A stretch of 64,000 nt of DNA from CAVZTX01 sp963778375 (GTDB taxonomy: Bacteria > Chloroflexota > Ktedonobacteria > Ktedonobacterales > Ktedonobacteraceae), in assembly GCA_963778375.1 (NCBI GenBank), contig CAVZTX010000001.1, positions 248,001-312,000 of the forward strand. The letters run 5' to 3'. The translations under genes and the position numbers were made by a program. Numbering within the stretch: position 1 is the stretch's first letter; each line of letters opens with the position of its first letter. The notes beneath the pieces were generated by a model. The model did no database searches. It saw only the letters and a program-made list of their open reading frames with translations, and was not told where the DNA came from. This document shows, piece by piece, positions 20,409-29,253 of this stretch.

Positions 20409-21155
20409 CTACTCCGCCTTCTTCCCCACATGTACCGCCACCATCCCCCTACTCAAACGATAAAACCCCACATCCCTCCACCCAACCTCCTCCATCATCA
20501 CCTTCAACGCAGGCGGATCAGGAAATGTTGTCAGAGAATTTGGCAAGTAATTGTACTCTTCAAATGCCTTGCCAATAATCGTCCCGAATAATGGAGCAAT
20601 CCTGTAGAAATACAAATGGAACAGCGCACCAAAAATTTTGCCAGGTGGGTGACTGATTTCCAGGCAAACCACGCGTCCGCCCGGCCGCACCACGCGCAAC
20701 ATTTCTCGAAATCCCTGCCGGATATCCGTCAGATTACGCACTGTGAAAGCAGAGCAGCAGCCATCAACGCTATTATCCGCCAAATCGATATGCTCTGCAT
20801 CTCCCAATCGCAGATCAATCCGATCTTGCAGCCCTAAACGAACAAGCTTCATGCGCCCCCGCTCAAGCATCTCCGGCGTAATGTCCATCCCAATCATCCG
20901 CGTCCTCGGCTCTGAACGGCGAATCACAGCGATAGAAAGATCGGCTGTACCGGTACCCAGGTCAAGCCCAACCTCATCATCCTTCAATTCCAGTTGCTGT
21001 GCAGCAAATGCCCGCCAGCGTCTATCCAACCCAAAACTCATCAAACAATTCAGGAGATCATAGATACGCGCAATTCGTCCGAACAATCGCTGTACATAGG
21101 CGCGTTTTCCCCCCGTCTCACGAAACTTTTCCTCTAAAGAGCCTTGTGCCGTCAT
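20409..21155 (-). CDS. menG: Demethylmenaquinone methyltransferase
   Basis: SAM-dependent C-methyltransferase for the last step of menaquinone synthesis (UbiE/MenG family, 248 residues). Motif I is VGLDLGTGTADLSIAV. Family signatures include RIYDLLNCLMSFGLDRRWR near the N-terminus and the RPGGRVVCLEISHPPGKIFG segment, plus SAFTVRNLTDIRQGFREMLR. The start ATG at 21155 lies 2 bases after the stop of menA, so the two form a tight operon for the respiratory quinone. Confidence 0.93.
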   Translation of the reverse strand: MTAQGSLEEKFRETGGKRAYVQRLFGRIARIYDLLNCLMSFGLDRRWRAFAAQQLELKDDEVGLDLGTGTADLSIAVIRRSEPRTRMIGMDITPEMLERGRMKLVRLGLQDRIDLRLGDAEHIDLADNSVDGCCSAFTVRNLTDIRQGFREMLRVVRPGGRVVCLEISHPPGKIFGALFHLYFYRIAPLFGTIIGKAFEEYNYLPNSLTTFPDPPALKVMMEEVGWRDVGFYRLSRGMVAVHVGKKAE

Positions 21156-21157
21156 TT

Positions 21158-22093
21158 TTACACCCCATACGATTTCAACAGCGCTGCCACCCCAATCCCT
21201 AGTGTCAGCATCACCGCGAATTGCAAATGCAGCATTGACGTGCGCTTGATACCAATAGCAAAGGCTTTACGATCGGTTGCCATTAGCACCGATCGCACAT
21301 TGCTAAATGCCAGGGGAAAGGTGATCCAGACCGCCAAACTATAAATAGGCAGCAGCCTGACCACCACAAAGAGCGTCACAGCCACATAACTACCGATCAA
21401 CAGAAACGCGTGAAATCGCTGCCCAAACATCTGTCCGAAGCGCACCGGCAGCGTTCTCTTATGCACAGCCAGATCATCCTGGTAGTCGCGTGTGTTATTC
21501 ATATTGAGAATGGCGGTAACCAAAAAACCAACTGGTATGCTAGCAGAAAAAGCAAGCCACGACCAGCGAGAAATCTGCACATAGTACGCCCCCCACGTCA
21601 TCAGAAAGCCCATCGCAATATAAACCAGGACATCACCCAATCCACGCGCAGCGAACTGAAACGGCCTCGCGCTATAGAAGTAAGCAATAGCCATTCCCAC
21701 CAACCCAAACAGAATAATAGCAGGACCAACAAGATAGATCAGCAGCAAACCAAGAGCAGTAGCAATTCCAAAGCTAATCACGCCGCCAGCAAGCACTTGG
21801 CCCGCCGTCATTTCATTGCGAAAGATAACCGTGCTTGCCCCTAACGATTTAGCAGTATCAAGTCCATAGCGGTAATCAAAATACTCATTAAAGTAATTGG
21901 TCCCGATCTGTAGAAACAGTGACGCAAACAGCGTCGCCACAAAATTCACAGCATGAAACGTCCCATCGTAAGCCGCTACCGCCGTCCCAACAAGAATCGG
22001 ACTGATAGCAGCAGTCAACGAAAAAGGACGCGCCGTCTTCAACCAAACGTTCCACGACGCTACCGCTTTTTTTCGAGTGTATGTATCGTTCAA
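21158..22093 (-). CDS. menA: 1,4-dihydroxy-2-naphthoate polyprenyltransferase
   Basis: UbiA-superfamily membrane prenyltransferase that joins the isoprenoid tail to 1,4-dihydroxy-2-naphthoate. The two Asp-rich motifs are NYFNEYFDYRYGLD and NMNNTRDYQDD, the latter followed by AVHKRTLPVRFG. About nine hydrophobic segments. TTG at 22093 sits behind AGGAGAG and is the better start; the GTG at 22114 has no ribosome site. Operon with menG directly downstream. Together they imply menaquinone-based respiration. Confidence 0.92.
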   Translation of the reverse strand: MNDTYTRKKAVASWNVWLKTARPFSLTAAISPILVGTAVAAYDGTFHAVNFVATLFASLFLQIGTNYFNEYFDYRYGLDTAKSLGASTVIFRNEMTAGQVLAGGVISFGIATALGLLLIYLVGPAIILFGLVGMAIAYFYSARPFQFAARGLGDVLVYIAMGFLMTWGAYYVQISRWSWLAFSASIPVGFLVTAILNMNNTRDYQDDLAVHKRTLPVRFGQMFGQRFHAFLLIGSYVAVTLFVVVRLLPIYSLAVWITFPLAFSNVRSVLMATDRKAFAIGIKRTSMLHLQFAVMLTLGIGVAALLKSYGV

Positions 22094-22279
22094 ATTTATG
22101 TCTCTCCTGGTCACAGTAGAAGATTTTGTACTCTACCTAATAAGCTTAGTGCCTTTGAAGTAAAACGTCAAATGGGGTTCTCTTGCATCTAGACAAAGAA
22201 GTTCGTTGATGTTACTCTTCCATAGAGGCGTAGGCTCTTCTATGACGGAAAAAAGTTCGTTCCATCCAGGAGGGAAACG

Positions 22280-24025
22280 ATGAGCATGACGACCGATGGG
22301 CTATCCTACTGGCAAGCTGAAACCGAGGGGATCGAACTCCTCGACATAACGATTGGTGATTTTTTAGATCGTCGTGCAAATGAGCTTCCAACACAGGAAG
22401 CCGTGGTCTATTCATGTTACCCCGAATTCGGCAATGCACTGAACATCCGTTGGACTTACCAGGAATATCGCGCACAGGCCAATGCTGTTGCAAAGGGACT
22501 GCTGGCTCTAGGCCTACACAAGGGTGATCATATTGCTGTCTGTGCAGCTAATGTGCCGGAATGGTTGTTACTCAATATGGCGGCTGCCAAAACCGGGCTG
22601 GTGCTGGTGACAATCAACCCACTGCTACAGGCCGCAGAGGTCGAATATATTCTCAAGCAGGGCGATGTCCAGGCCCTCTTCTTCATGGCACAGGTACGTA
22701 CCTATGACCATTTGTCCACTATTCGTGCCCTGACCACTCCTGGTGCCAGGCATGGAGAGGTCACAAGCCACAACCTTCCATTACTTCGCTTTGTATGCCT
22801 GCTTGGTCTCCCTCCATCTGGTTTGCTCGACCAGGAGGGCTGGCGTCCTGCCTTGTTACAGGAAGTGATTGTCGCCGGTACCCAGATCAGCGATACCACA
22901 CTCAACGAGCGACAGGCCGAGGTCACCCCTCTGGACCCGGCTATGATAATGTATACCTCAGGAACAACAGGCTCTCCCAAAGGAGCTGTACTCACTCACC
23001 GCGGTCTGCTCAACAATGGGCAGTTCTCAGCACAGCGTTGGAAGCTGAATCCGACGGACCGCTATTGCACACCAATGCCATTCTTTCACGCCGGTGGCTG
23101 TGTATCTGGCATACTGGCCGCACTTACTGCTGGCTGTGCGTTCCATCCCCTGATAGCCTTTGATCCGCTCAAACTCTTGCAAATCAATAGCCGCGAACGC
23201 TGCACCATCAGCGGGGGTGTTCCAACTATGCTGCTGGCAACCTTGCAGCATCCCGACTTTGACCACTATGATCTCTCCTCACTCAAGCTCGTACTCAGCG
23301 GTGGTGCTCCTATCCCTGTAGCCCTGATGGAGCAGGCGCATGCCCGCACCGGAGCCGACGTGACCATTGTCTATGCACAGACCGAATCCTCTTGCAGCAT
23401 GACCCAGACTCTGCCGAGCGATCCATTTGAGCGAAAAGCATCAACAGTGGGGGTGCCGCTGCCTCACACAGAGATCAAAGTAATCAATCCTACTACCGGG
23501 GAAATTGTGCCCTGTGGAGAGCGCGGGGAAATCTGCTGTCGCGGCTACCTGGTAATGCAGGGATACTACAAGATGCCTGAGAAGACCGCTGAAGCTATTG
23601 ATCGCGAAGGGTGGCTGCACACAGGCGACCTGGCAACGATTGATGCAAGTGGGCATATCAATATCGTAGGCCGACTCAAAGACATGGTTATTCGCGGCGG
23701 CGAAAACCTCTTCCCGACTGAAATTGAGGAGTTTCTGATCCGCCATCCCAAAGTTGCCGAAGTGCAGGTCGTAGGCGTTCCCGATACCTTCTTCGGTGAA
23801 GAGCTACTGGCCGTCGTACGGCCTAAGCAAGGCGAGCACCTCACCGAACAAGAGTTACGCGACTACTGCAAAGGCCAGATCAGCCACCAGAAAATTCCTC
23901 GCTACTTCCAGTTCGTGGAAACCTATCCGATGACCACCAGTGGCAAAGTGCAAAAATTCGTGCTCCGCGAGAACGCTATTCAAATGTTGGGTCTTGAAAA
24001 AATAGCGAAAACAAAGACAGCCTGA
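22280..24025 (+). CDS. Acyl-CoA synthetase (AMP-forming)
   Basis: Activates a carboxylic acid to its CoA thioester through an acyl-AMP. The 581-residue protein shows the ANL-family core motifs: MYTSGTTGSPKGAVLTH (P-loop), TIVYAQTESS, HTGDLATID, GRLKDMVIRGGENLFPTEIE and the catalytic lysine region YPMTTSGKVQKFVLR. Length and the QTE motif fit medium- or long-chain fatty acyl-CoA ligases. ATG at 22280 follows AGGAGGG. Convergent with the thioesterase at 24031 and close to a second ligase at 26373 and an enoyl-CoA hydratase at 27713, so a fatty- or aromatic-acid activation region. Confidence 0.92.
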   Translation: MSMTTDGLSYWQAETEGIELLDITIGDFLDRRANELPTQEAVVYSCYPEFGNALNIRWTYQEYRAQANAVAKGLLALGLHKGDHIAVCAANVPEWLLLNMAAAKTGLVLVTINPLLQAAEVEYILKQGDVQALFFMAQVRTYDHLSTIRALTTPGARHGEVTSHNLPLLRFVCLLGLPPSGLLDQEGWRPALLQEVIVAGTQISDTTLNERQAEVTPLDPAMIMYTSGTTGSPKGAVLTHRGLLNNGQFSAQRWKLNPTDRYCTPMPFFHAGGCVSGILAALTAGCAFHPLIAFDPLKLLQINSRERCTISGGVPTMLLATLQHPDFDHYDLSSLKLVLSGGAPIPVALMEQAHARTGADVTIVYAQTESSCSMTQTLPSDPFERKASTVGVPLPHTEIKVINPTTGEIVPCGERGEICCRGYLVMQGYYKMPEKTAEAIDREGWLHTGDLATIDASGHINIVGRLKDMVIRGGENLFPTEIEEFLIRHPKVAEVQVVGVPDTFFGEELLAVVRPKQGEHLTEQELRDYCKGQISHQKIPRYFQFVETYPMTTSGKVQKFVLRENAIQMLGLEKIAKTKTA

Positions 24026-24030
24026 ACTGC

Positions 24031-24459
24031 CTATCCATCAGCAAGTGCAGCACGCAAATCCTTCGGCAAAGTGATAGCCCGCTCCGTCTTGAGATCCATC
24101 GCAACAATCGTCATTCGCCCCTCAGCCGCGATTGGTGCCATCTCCTTCTGCTCTCTATTCCTTGCCTCCTCTGTAACGTGTGCACTAAAAGCTACCGTCC
24201 AGGAACTGCGCCCTACACGCTCCACACGCGCATCAACCGTAACTTCATCGTCATAGCGAACAGCCCCCCGAAAATCGCATGCAACATGCACGCGAGGAAA
24301 TGCTATCTCCTGAAACGAGGTAGCATAAGGAAACCCGATTGAGCGCCTCAATTCATGCTCAGCAATCTCCATATAGCGCAACATAGCAGTAAAATGAATG
24401 CGACCCGTACTATCCACATCATGAAAAGGCACACGAATTTGTATGCTTGTTTGTGCCAA
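24031..24459 (-). CDS. Acyl-CoA thioesterase, hotdog (4HBT) fold
   Basis: A 142-residue YbgC/FadM-like thioesterase. The catalytic pattern VPFHDVDSTGRIHFTAMLRY is the typical D-x-D-x-x-G-x-x-H stretch, and RVHVACDFRGAVRYDDEVTV follows as in the family. TTG start at 24459 behind AAAGGAG; no in-frame ATG is better placed. It would hydrolyse acyl-CoA, balancing the ligase encoded just downstream on the other strand (5-base gap between stops). Confidence 0.87.
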   Translation of the reverse strand: MAQTSIQIRVPFHDVDSTGRIHFTAMLRYMEIAEHELRRSIGFPYATSFQEIAFPRVHVACDFRGAVRYDDEVTVDARVERVGRSSWTVAFSAHVTEEARNREQKEMAPIAAEGRMTIVAMDLKTERAITLPKDLRAALADG

Positions 24460-24585
24460 TAATATACTCCTTTCTATAAACCTGTTCTCACATATTATAT
24501 GTTTCTAGAAAGATTAGCCCTTGTCACACTCCTGCTCATATGATATGAGAAAGAGCAATATTAACTCAATGAAAGGAAACAATTT

Positions 24586-26340
24586 GTGAGCAACCCGCTC
24601 GTTGGCCCCATTATCCGGGCCGCCCTCCCTGACGCAGCCACCATCTGGACAGAATGGAACCATCCTTGCGAAGTCACCCTAACCGCCACCACTACCGACT
24701 CCCAAAATATCCGTAGGGGCCTGAGCGAGCGCAACGCAGCGCGTTTCAATCCTTCGCGCCCACCGCCGATGTATCGGCCACCTCGCAAACAATCACCATA
24801 GGAGGACACTACTACGCACTCTCACACCTAACCGGCCTCCAACCAGCCACCTGGTATAACTACTGTATAAGCAATTCGGCTCAAGAGATAGAACCTTCTC
24901 CTCACACCGAGAGGACAATTGTACAATGCTTTCGCACACTCGATCTTCCCGATGCCCAGAATCCTCTACGTCTGGCCTATGGCTCCTGCCGCAAATTATC
25001 TGCCCGTGAACCCGATGCATTGAGCGCCCTCGGCGACTGGCTAATACAATGCATTGACGAGCGAAACTCCCTCTGGCCCCACTTATTATTGCTCATTGGG
25101 GATCAAATCTACGCCGATGAACACATAGGCAGACGCAAACAGGCGCGGCCCCTGTCACAGAAGAGCAAGACATCACAACGCTTTGTTCCGCAATCATTCG
25201 AGGATTTTTCCCGCATGTACATAGAATCGTGGACATTTGACGAAGGTATACGCCAGGTTTTCGCCGTATTGCCCACCTACATGATCTTCGACGACCATGA
25301 AATCAGAAACGCCTGGAATGCTTCACCTACGTGGCGAGCACATGTATTACAACGGGGATTGGAACAAACGCTTGTCGATGGTTTGGTCACCTACTGGGTC
25401 TACCAGGGCTGGGGCAATATTGCTATGCAAAATGCTGATACGCATCCTCTCCTTGCCATCATGCACCAGGCTGCGCAAAATGGTGAAGACCCTCTGGAAG
25501 ACTTACGAGCATGCATACGCCAGTCGGTCTATAAAGAGACTGCCCTGCAATGGCATTACGATATCCCGACCATGCCACCCATATTTGTAGCCGATGTCCG
25601 CGCCGACCGTCCCGCCATTTTAAATGGAGCAGATCCCACTGGCGTTACCCCTCGCATTATGAGCCAGCAACAAATGACGCAATTGCATACCTGGATGCAA
25701 GCCCATCCAGCATCCCCTGCTCTGCTCGTGTCATCTGTTCCCGTCCTCTTACCACCAGTAATCGGCCTGACTGAATACTTAATGGGAGTCCGACCGTTTC
25801 AAAACGTAACCTCAACTCCCATGCATCGGCTAGGGAAAAAACTGGCAGGAGTACAACAGAGACTTGCTTCACGTATGAGCTTTGAACACTGGCCAGTTTT
25901 CGCGGCAACATTACATGAACTTATCAAGTTGCTTGATACGCGCAAGCACGACCTGATCATCCTGTCCGGCGATGTTCACTTCTCCTATGCCATGTGTGCC
26001 CGCCGCACCTTTTTCCACCACAAGACGTTCTGCTCTCTATCAACTCGTTGCAAGCCCTTTCAAAAATGCGCTGGAACGGCGAGACAAGCGACTGATACTC
26101 GGTCAGGGCTGGATAAAACGTGTTTTCTATGCCGGATTACACTCTCGTGTGCTTCCCCTCTCGCAAACCCAGCCAGCCAAACACGTTCACTTTGACATGA
26201 TATTCCAGAATGTCATCGCGTTGGTAACATTCTGGCCTCAAGAGCGCAATAACGGAAAGTATTGCATTCGGCAAGTCTATATGGGAATAAAGCATAAGAC
26301 ATTGGAAGAAATAGCTTCTACCGTTGTAAATTGTAGGTGA
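24586..26340 (+). pseudogene. PhoD-like metallophosphatase, broken by a repeat and a frameshift
   Basis: Starts at GTG 24586 behind AAAGGA with NPLVGPIIRAALPDAATIWT, the usual N-terminal beta domain. A repeat at about 24708-24785 breaks the frame. The native reading resumes as SQTITIGGHYYALSHLTGLQ, then LRLAYGSCRK and LLLLIGDQIYADE and on to the metal site LSGDVHFSYA. Near 25990-26020 a further +1 shift occurs, after which the remaining C-terminus (SALYQLVASPFKNALERRDK) runs to 26340. With two lesions this one is the strongest candidate for a dead gene. The intact family hydrolyses phosphodiesters or phosphomonoesters. Confidence 0.83.
24708..24785. repeat. Palindromic-family repeat inside PhoD-like gene
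   Basis: Begins CCGTAGGGGCCTGAGCGAG and ends CCACCGCCGATGTATCGGCC. The right end matches the CGCCGATGTATCGG copies near 28570 and resembles the one at 15859-15905, while the left half carries a different internal piece (GCGCAACGCAGCGCG). Its length is not a multiple of three relative to the host frame, so it knocks the phosphatase out of frame. Confidence 0.7.
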
Positions 26341-26372
26341 ACAACCCATGCCAGCCTACCTGAAGGAGTCGT

Positions 26373-27716
26373 ATGATGGAGCGATTGTACTGGAACGAAG
26401 ACATTGAAACGATGCAGTCAGCAGCGCTGCGTCGCTTAGAAAACGAATACCTGCGAACCCAGCTTGACTATGTCTGGACCCACTCCGCCTTCTATCAGGC
26501 GAAGTTTGCTGAGGCAGGAGTGAGGCGTGAAGACATTCACGATATATCCGATCTACCCCTGCTGCCCTTTACTGAGAAGGATGAATGTCGCCACAGCCAG
26601 CATCAGCATCCTCCATTCGGCAGTTATTTAGCGACTAACCAGGAGGAGCTGATTCGTGTACACAAAACCTCTGGTACTACAGGCCTTGCACTCTATGTTG
26701 CCCTCACCCGTCGCGATCGCAACCTCATGAATGAGTGTGCCGCTCGCTCATTTTGGGCATCTGGAGTGCGCCCAGGCGATACAATAGTTCACTGCTTCAA
26801 TTATCGCCTCTGGGTAGGGGGATACTCCGATCATGAGAATGTGGAAACGACGGGAGCTACCGTTGTACCCTTTGGTGTAGGTCAAACCAACCTCTTGCTT
26901 CAGACCATCCGCGAACTTAAGATCAACGCAATCAGCGCTACACCTTCATATATGCTTCCTCTAAGTGAAGCTGCCCAGGCTCAAGGACTGAGCCCTCGCG
27001 ATGTTGGTTTGCGTAAAGGCTTCTTCGGCGCGGAGCCAGGCATGAGCGAACCCAGCGTACGTGCGCGTATGGAAGAAACCTGGGGCATGCGTGCAATGGA
27101 CGCAAACTTTGGCATGGCCGATATCCTCAGCATCATGGGCTCGGAATGCGAATACCGCCAGGGCCTCCACTTCCACGCGCAGGGATCAGTAGCCGTCGAA
27201 TTGATCGAACCAGAAACCGGTACACCCCTCACCATCACCGAGGGCGCTGAAGGCGAGCTAGTCTACACCCATCTCCTCAAAGAAGCCCAACCCCTCGTTC
27301 GCTATCGTGCGCGTGACGTGGTACGCATCCTGGGAACAGGGCCCTGCGCCTGTGGACGAACAAGCTTTCGCTTCCGTGTCCTGGGGCGCAGCGATGATAT
27401 GCTCCACGTACGTGGCGTAAACGTATTTCCCACGGGCGTCGGCAATACGCTGGCACGCTTTTCGGACCGCCTCTCCGGCGAATTCCAAATTATCGTCGAT
27501 CATCCCCCACCCCATCAATATCTCAAGGTGCGTGTCGAACTTGCACAAAACCAGACCCCTGATGAGGTGGGAGATTTACCATACCAGATCCAGCAGGCAA
27601 TCCGCGAGCAACTCAGTTTCACTGCTGAGCCTGAACTCGTTCCCTATGGCACAATCCCCCGTACCGAACAAAAAGCCCGCCGTGTCTTCAAAACCTACAC
27701 GAAGGAGTCTCTATGA
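26373..27716 (+). CDS. Phenylacetate-CoA ligase-like AMP-forming enzyme
   Basis: A 447-residue PaaK-type ligase, a distinct short branch of the AMP-forming enzymes. The N-terminus WNEDIETMQSAALRRLEN matches the family, as do the P-loop VHKTSGTTGLALYVA, the late motif YRARDVVRILGTGPCACGRT and the C-terminal RSDDMLHVRGVNVFPTGV. It activates an aromatic or other carboxylic acid with CoA. AAGGAG precedes ATG 26373 and a second ATG at 26376. Its stop overlaps the start of the enoyl-CoA hydratase (ATGA), so the two are coupled. Confidence 0.9.
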   Translation: MMERLYWNEDIETMQSAALRRLENEYLRTQLDYVWTHSAFYQAKFAEAGVRREDIHDISDLPLLPFTEKDECRHSQHQHPPFGSYLATNQEELIRVHKTSGTTGLALYVALTRRDRNLMNECAARSFWASGVRPGDTIVHCFNYRLWVGGYSDHENVETTGATVVPFGVGQTNLLLQTIRELKINAISATPSYMLPLSEAAQAQGLSPRDVGLRKGFFGAEPGMSEPSVRARMEETWGMRAMDANFGMADILSIMGSECEYRQGLHFHAQGSVAVELIEPETGTPLTITEGAEGELVYTHLLKEAQPLVRYRARDVVRILGTGPCACGRTSFRFRVLGRSDDMLHVRGVNVFPTGVGNTLARFSDRLSGEFQIIVDHPPPHQYLKVRVELAQNQTPDEVGDLPYQIQQAIREQLSFTAEPELVPYGTIPRTEQKARRVFKTYTKESL

Positions 27717-28495
27717 ACAACCAACCAGTTGTCATCTCTACCACCACCAATAACATCACCCATGTAGTAATGAACCGTCCAACCGCAATGAATGCCATGA
27801 GTCGAGACCTGATTACCGGACTTCGACAAGCCCTGGAAAGTGCTCAACACGACCCAAACGTCTCCATCATCGTCCTTTCAGGTGCGGGAAACAATTTTTG
27901 CGCGGGCGATGATTTGAAAGAAGCTGAAAACCAGAGTGACCAGGACTTCCTCTCCCTGATTCTCGATTTGCAGCGAATTACCCGTTTGCTGCTATTAGGC
28001 GAAAAAACAACCATTGCCGCGATGGACGGCTATGCCGTTGGTGGCGGCTTCGAGCTAGCCTTAGCCTGCGATTTCCGCGTTGCCACAACACGTGCTCGCA
28101 TGGGCTGCGTGGAAGCGAGTGTAGGTATGGTGATTACAGGCGGCACATCAGTGCTGCTCCCTCAACTGGTCGGGCAGGGAGCCACCCGTGAAATCATCCT
28201 GATGGCCGACATCTTCGATGCTGCCTTCGCTCAACACATTGGCCTGCTCCACCGGCTAGTTGAGCCGGAACGGTTGGATGCCGAAGTACAGGCACTCACC
28301 GACAAATTGCTAAGTCGCGCGCCGCTTGCACTGCGCGAGAGCAAGCAACTGCTCAATCGTCCCTTAGAAACCGAATTGGAGCGTGCCTTCCAGAACGAAA
28401 TCGAAGCCATCATGCGCTGCTTCGGAACCGCCGACGCCCGCGAAGCCGCCGCCGCCTTCCGCGAAAAACGCCGCCCCATCTTTCACGGCAAGTGA
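27713..28495 (+). CDS. Enoyl-CoA hydratase/isomerase family protein
   Basis: A 260-residue crotonase-fold enzyme acting on CoA thioesters. The oxyanion-hole pattern SGAGNNFCAGDDLKE and the second loop AMDGYAVGGGFELALACDFR are clear, followed by ARMGCVEASVGMVITGGTS. One of the two classical hydratase glutamates is visible (the E of CVEASVG). Overlaps the PaaK-like gene by 4 bases, suggesting that the ligase feeds its product to this enzyme. Confidence 0.9.
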   Translation: MNNQPVVISTTTNNITHVVMNRPTAMNAMSRDLITGLRQALESAQHDPNVSIIVLSGAGNNFCAGDDLKEAENQSDQDFLSLILDLQRITRLLLLGEKTTIAAMDGYAVGGGFELALACDFRVATTRARMGCVEASVGMVITGGTSVLLPQLVGQGATREIILMADIFDAAFAQHIGLLHRLVEPERLDAEVQALTDKLLSRAPLALRESKQLLNRPLETELERAFQNEIEAIMRCFGTADAREAAAAFREKRRPIFHGK

Positions 28496-28561
28496 CCTTC
28501 CATACCCAGTAAGGGCCGTGCAGACGCAGTCTGGGGGACTGTGTGCTGTCTGAAGGACTGG

Positions 28562-28600
28562 CAATGAGTGCCCACCGCCGATGTATCGGCTTTGGACCAA
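28562..28600. repeat. CGCCGATGTATCGGC repeat copy
   Basis: GAGTGCCCACCGCCGATGTA followed by TCGGCTTTGG, a short self-complementary core (GCCGATGTATCGGC). The same core ends the element inside the PhoD-like gene. Lies in the 157-base gap between the enoyl-CoA hydratase and the ASCH gene. Confidence 0.6.
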
Positions 28601-28652
28601 CCTTATTATCGGCCCTCGCTCCTAAAATCATACTCGCAAGGATGTGCATCCT

Positions 28653-29123
28653 ATGAAAGCGCTATCCTTTAGACAACCCTTGGCAACTCTAGTAGCTCTT
28701 GGAGCCAAACAAATCGACACACGCTCATGGCGTACCTCTTACCGTGGGCCACTAGCAATTCACGCGTCAAAACGGATGACAAAGGCTGAAGGCTCCCTAT
28801 GCTGGCAGGAACCATTTCGCACTGCTCTGGAAGCTGGGGGCTATAAACCAGGAGAAGGATCAGCAACAAATCCCTTTGGATTGCCACTTGGCGTAGTGAT
28901 TGCTGTAGCCCTACTTGTGGATATCCATCCTATCACCCGCGAGAATCAACCGGCAGAGCCGGAATACACGTTTGGAGATTATGGCCCAGGACGTTTTGCC
29001 TGGATTTTGCGCAACGTGTACCGTTTACCAGACCCTATTCCAGCCAGGGGCAGCCTGGGTTTATGGGAATGGAACCCTCCAACTTCATCAACTCCTCTCC
29101 CACTCATAAAGGCGTCAAGATAG
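28653..29123 (+). CDS. ASCH-domain protein
   Basis: A 156-residue protein whose start MKALSFRQPLATLVALGAKQ-IDTRSW is diagnostic of the ASCH fold, a PUA-like RNA- or nucleic-acid-binding domain. Further family features are YRGPLAIHASKRM and FAWILRNVYRLPDPIPARGSLGLWEW. ASCH proteins are proposed to act in RNA processing or as amidohydrolases on modified nucleosides. ATG 28653 is preferred to GTG 28644, which sits too close to AAGGA. Stands alone between the CoA genes and the kinase. Confidence 0.85.
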   Translation: MKALSFRQPLATLVALGAKQIDTRSWRTSYRGPLAIHASKRMTKAEGSLCWQEPFRTALEAGGYKPGEGSATNPFGLPLGVVIAVALLVDIHPITRENQPAEPEYTFGDYGPGRFAWILRNVYRLPDPIPARGSLGLWEWNPPTSSTPLPLIKASR

Positions 29124-29253
29124 GAGCAAATGACTTTTGCCTCGCATAGAAGGAACTATTATGTTCGTCTCCTTACGTTTATTGTAACGATATGATCTTT
29201 ATCAGATCTCTGTTTTTCAATGACAACTAGATATGAGATTTTCAGGAAGAACA

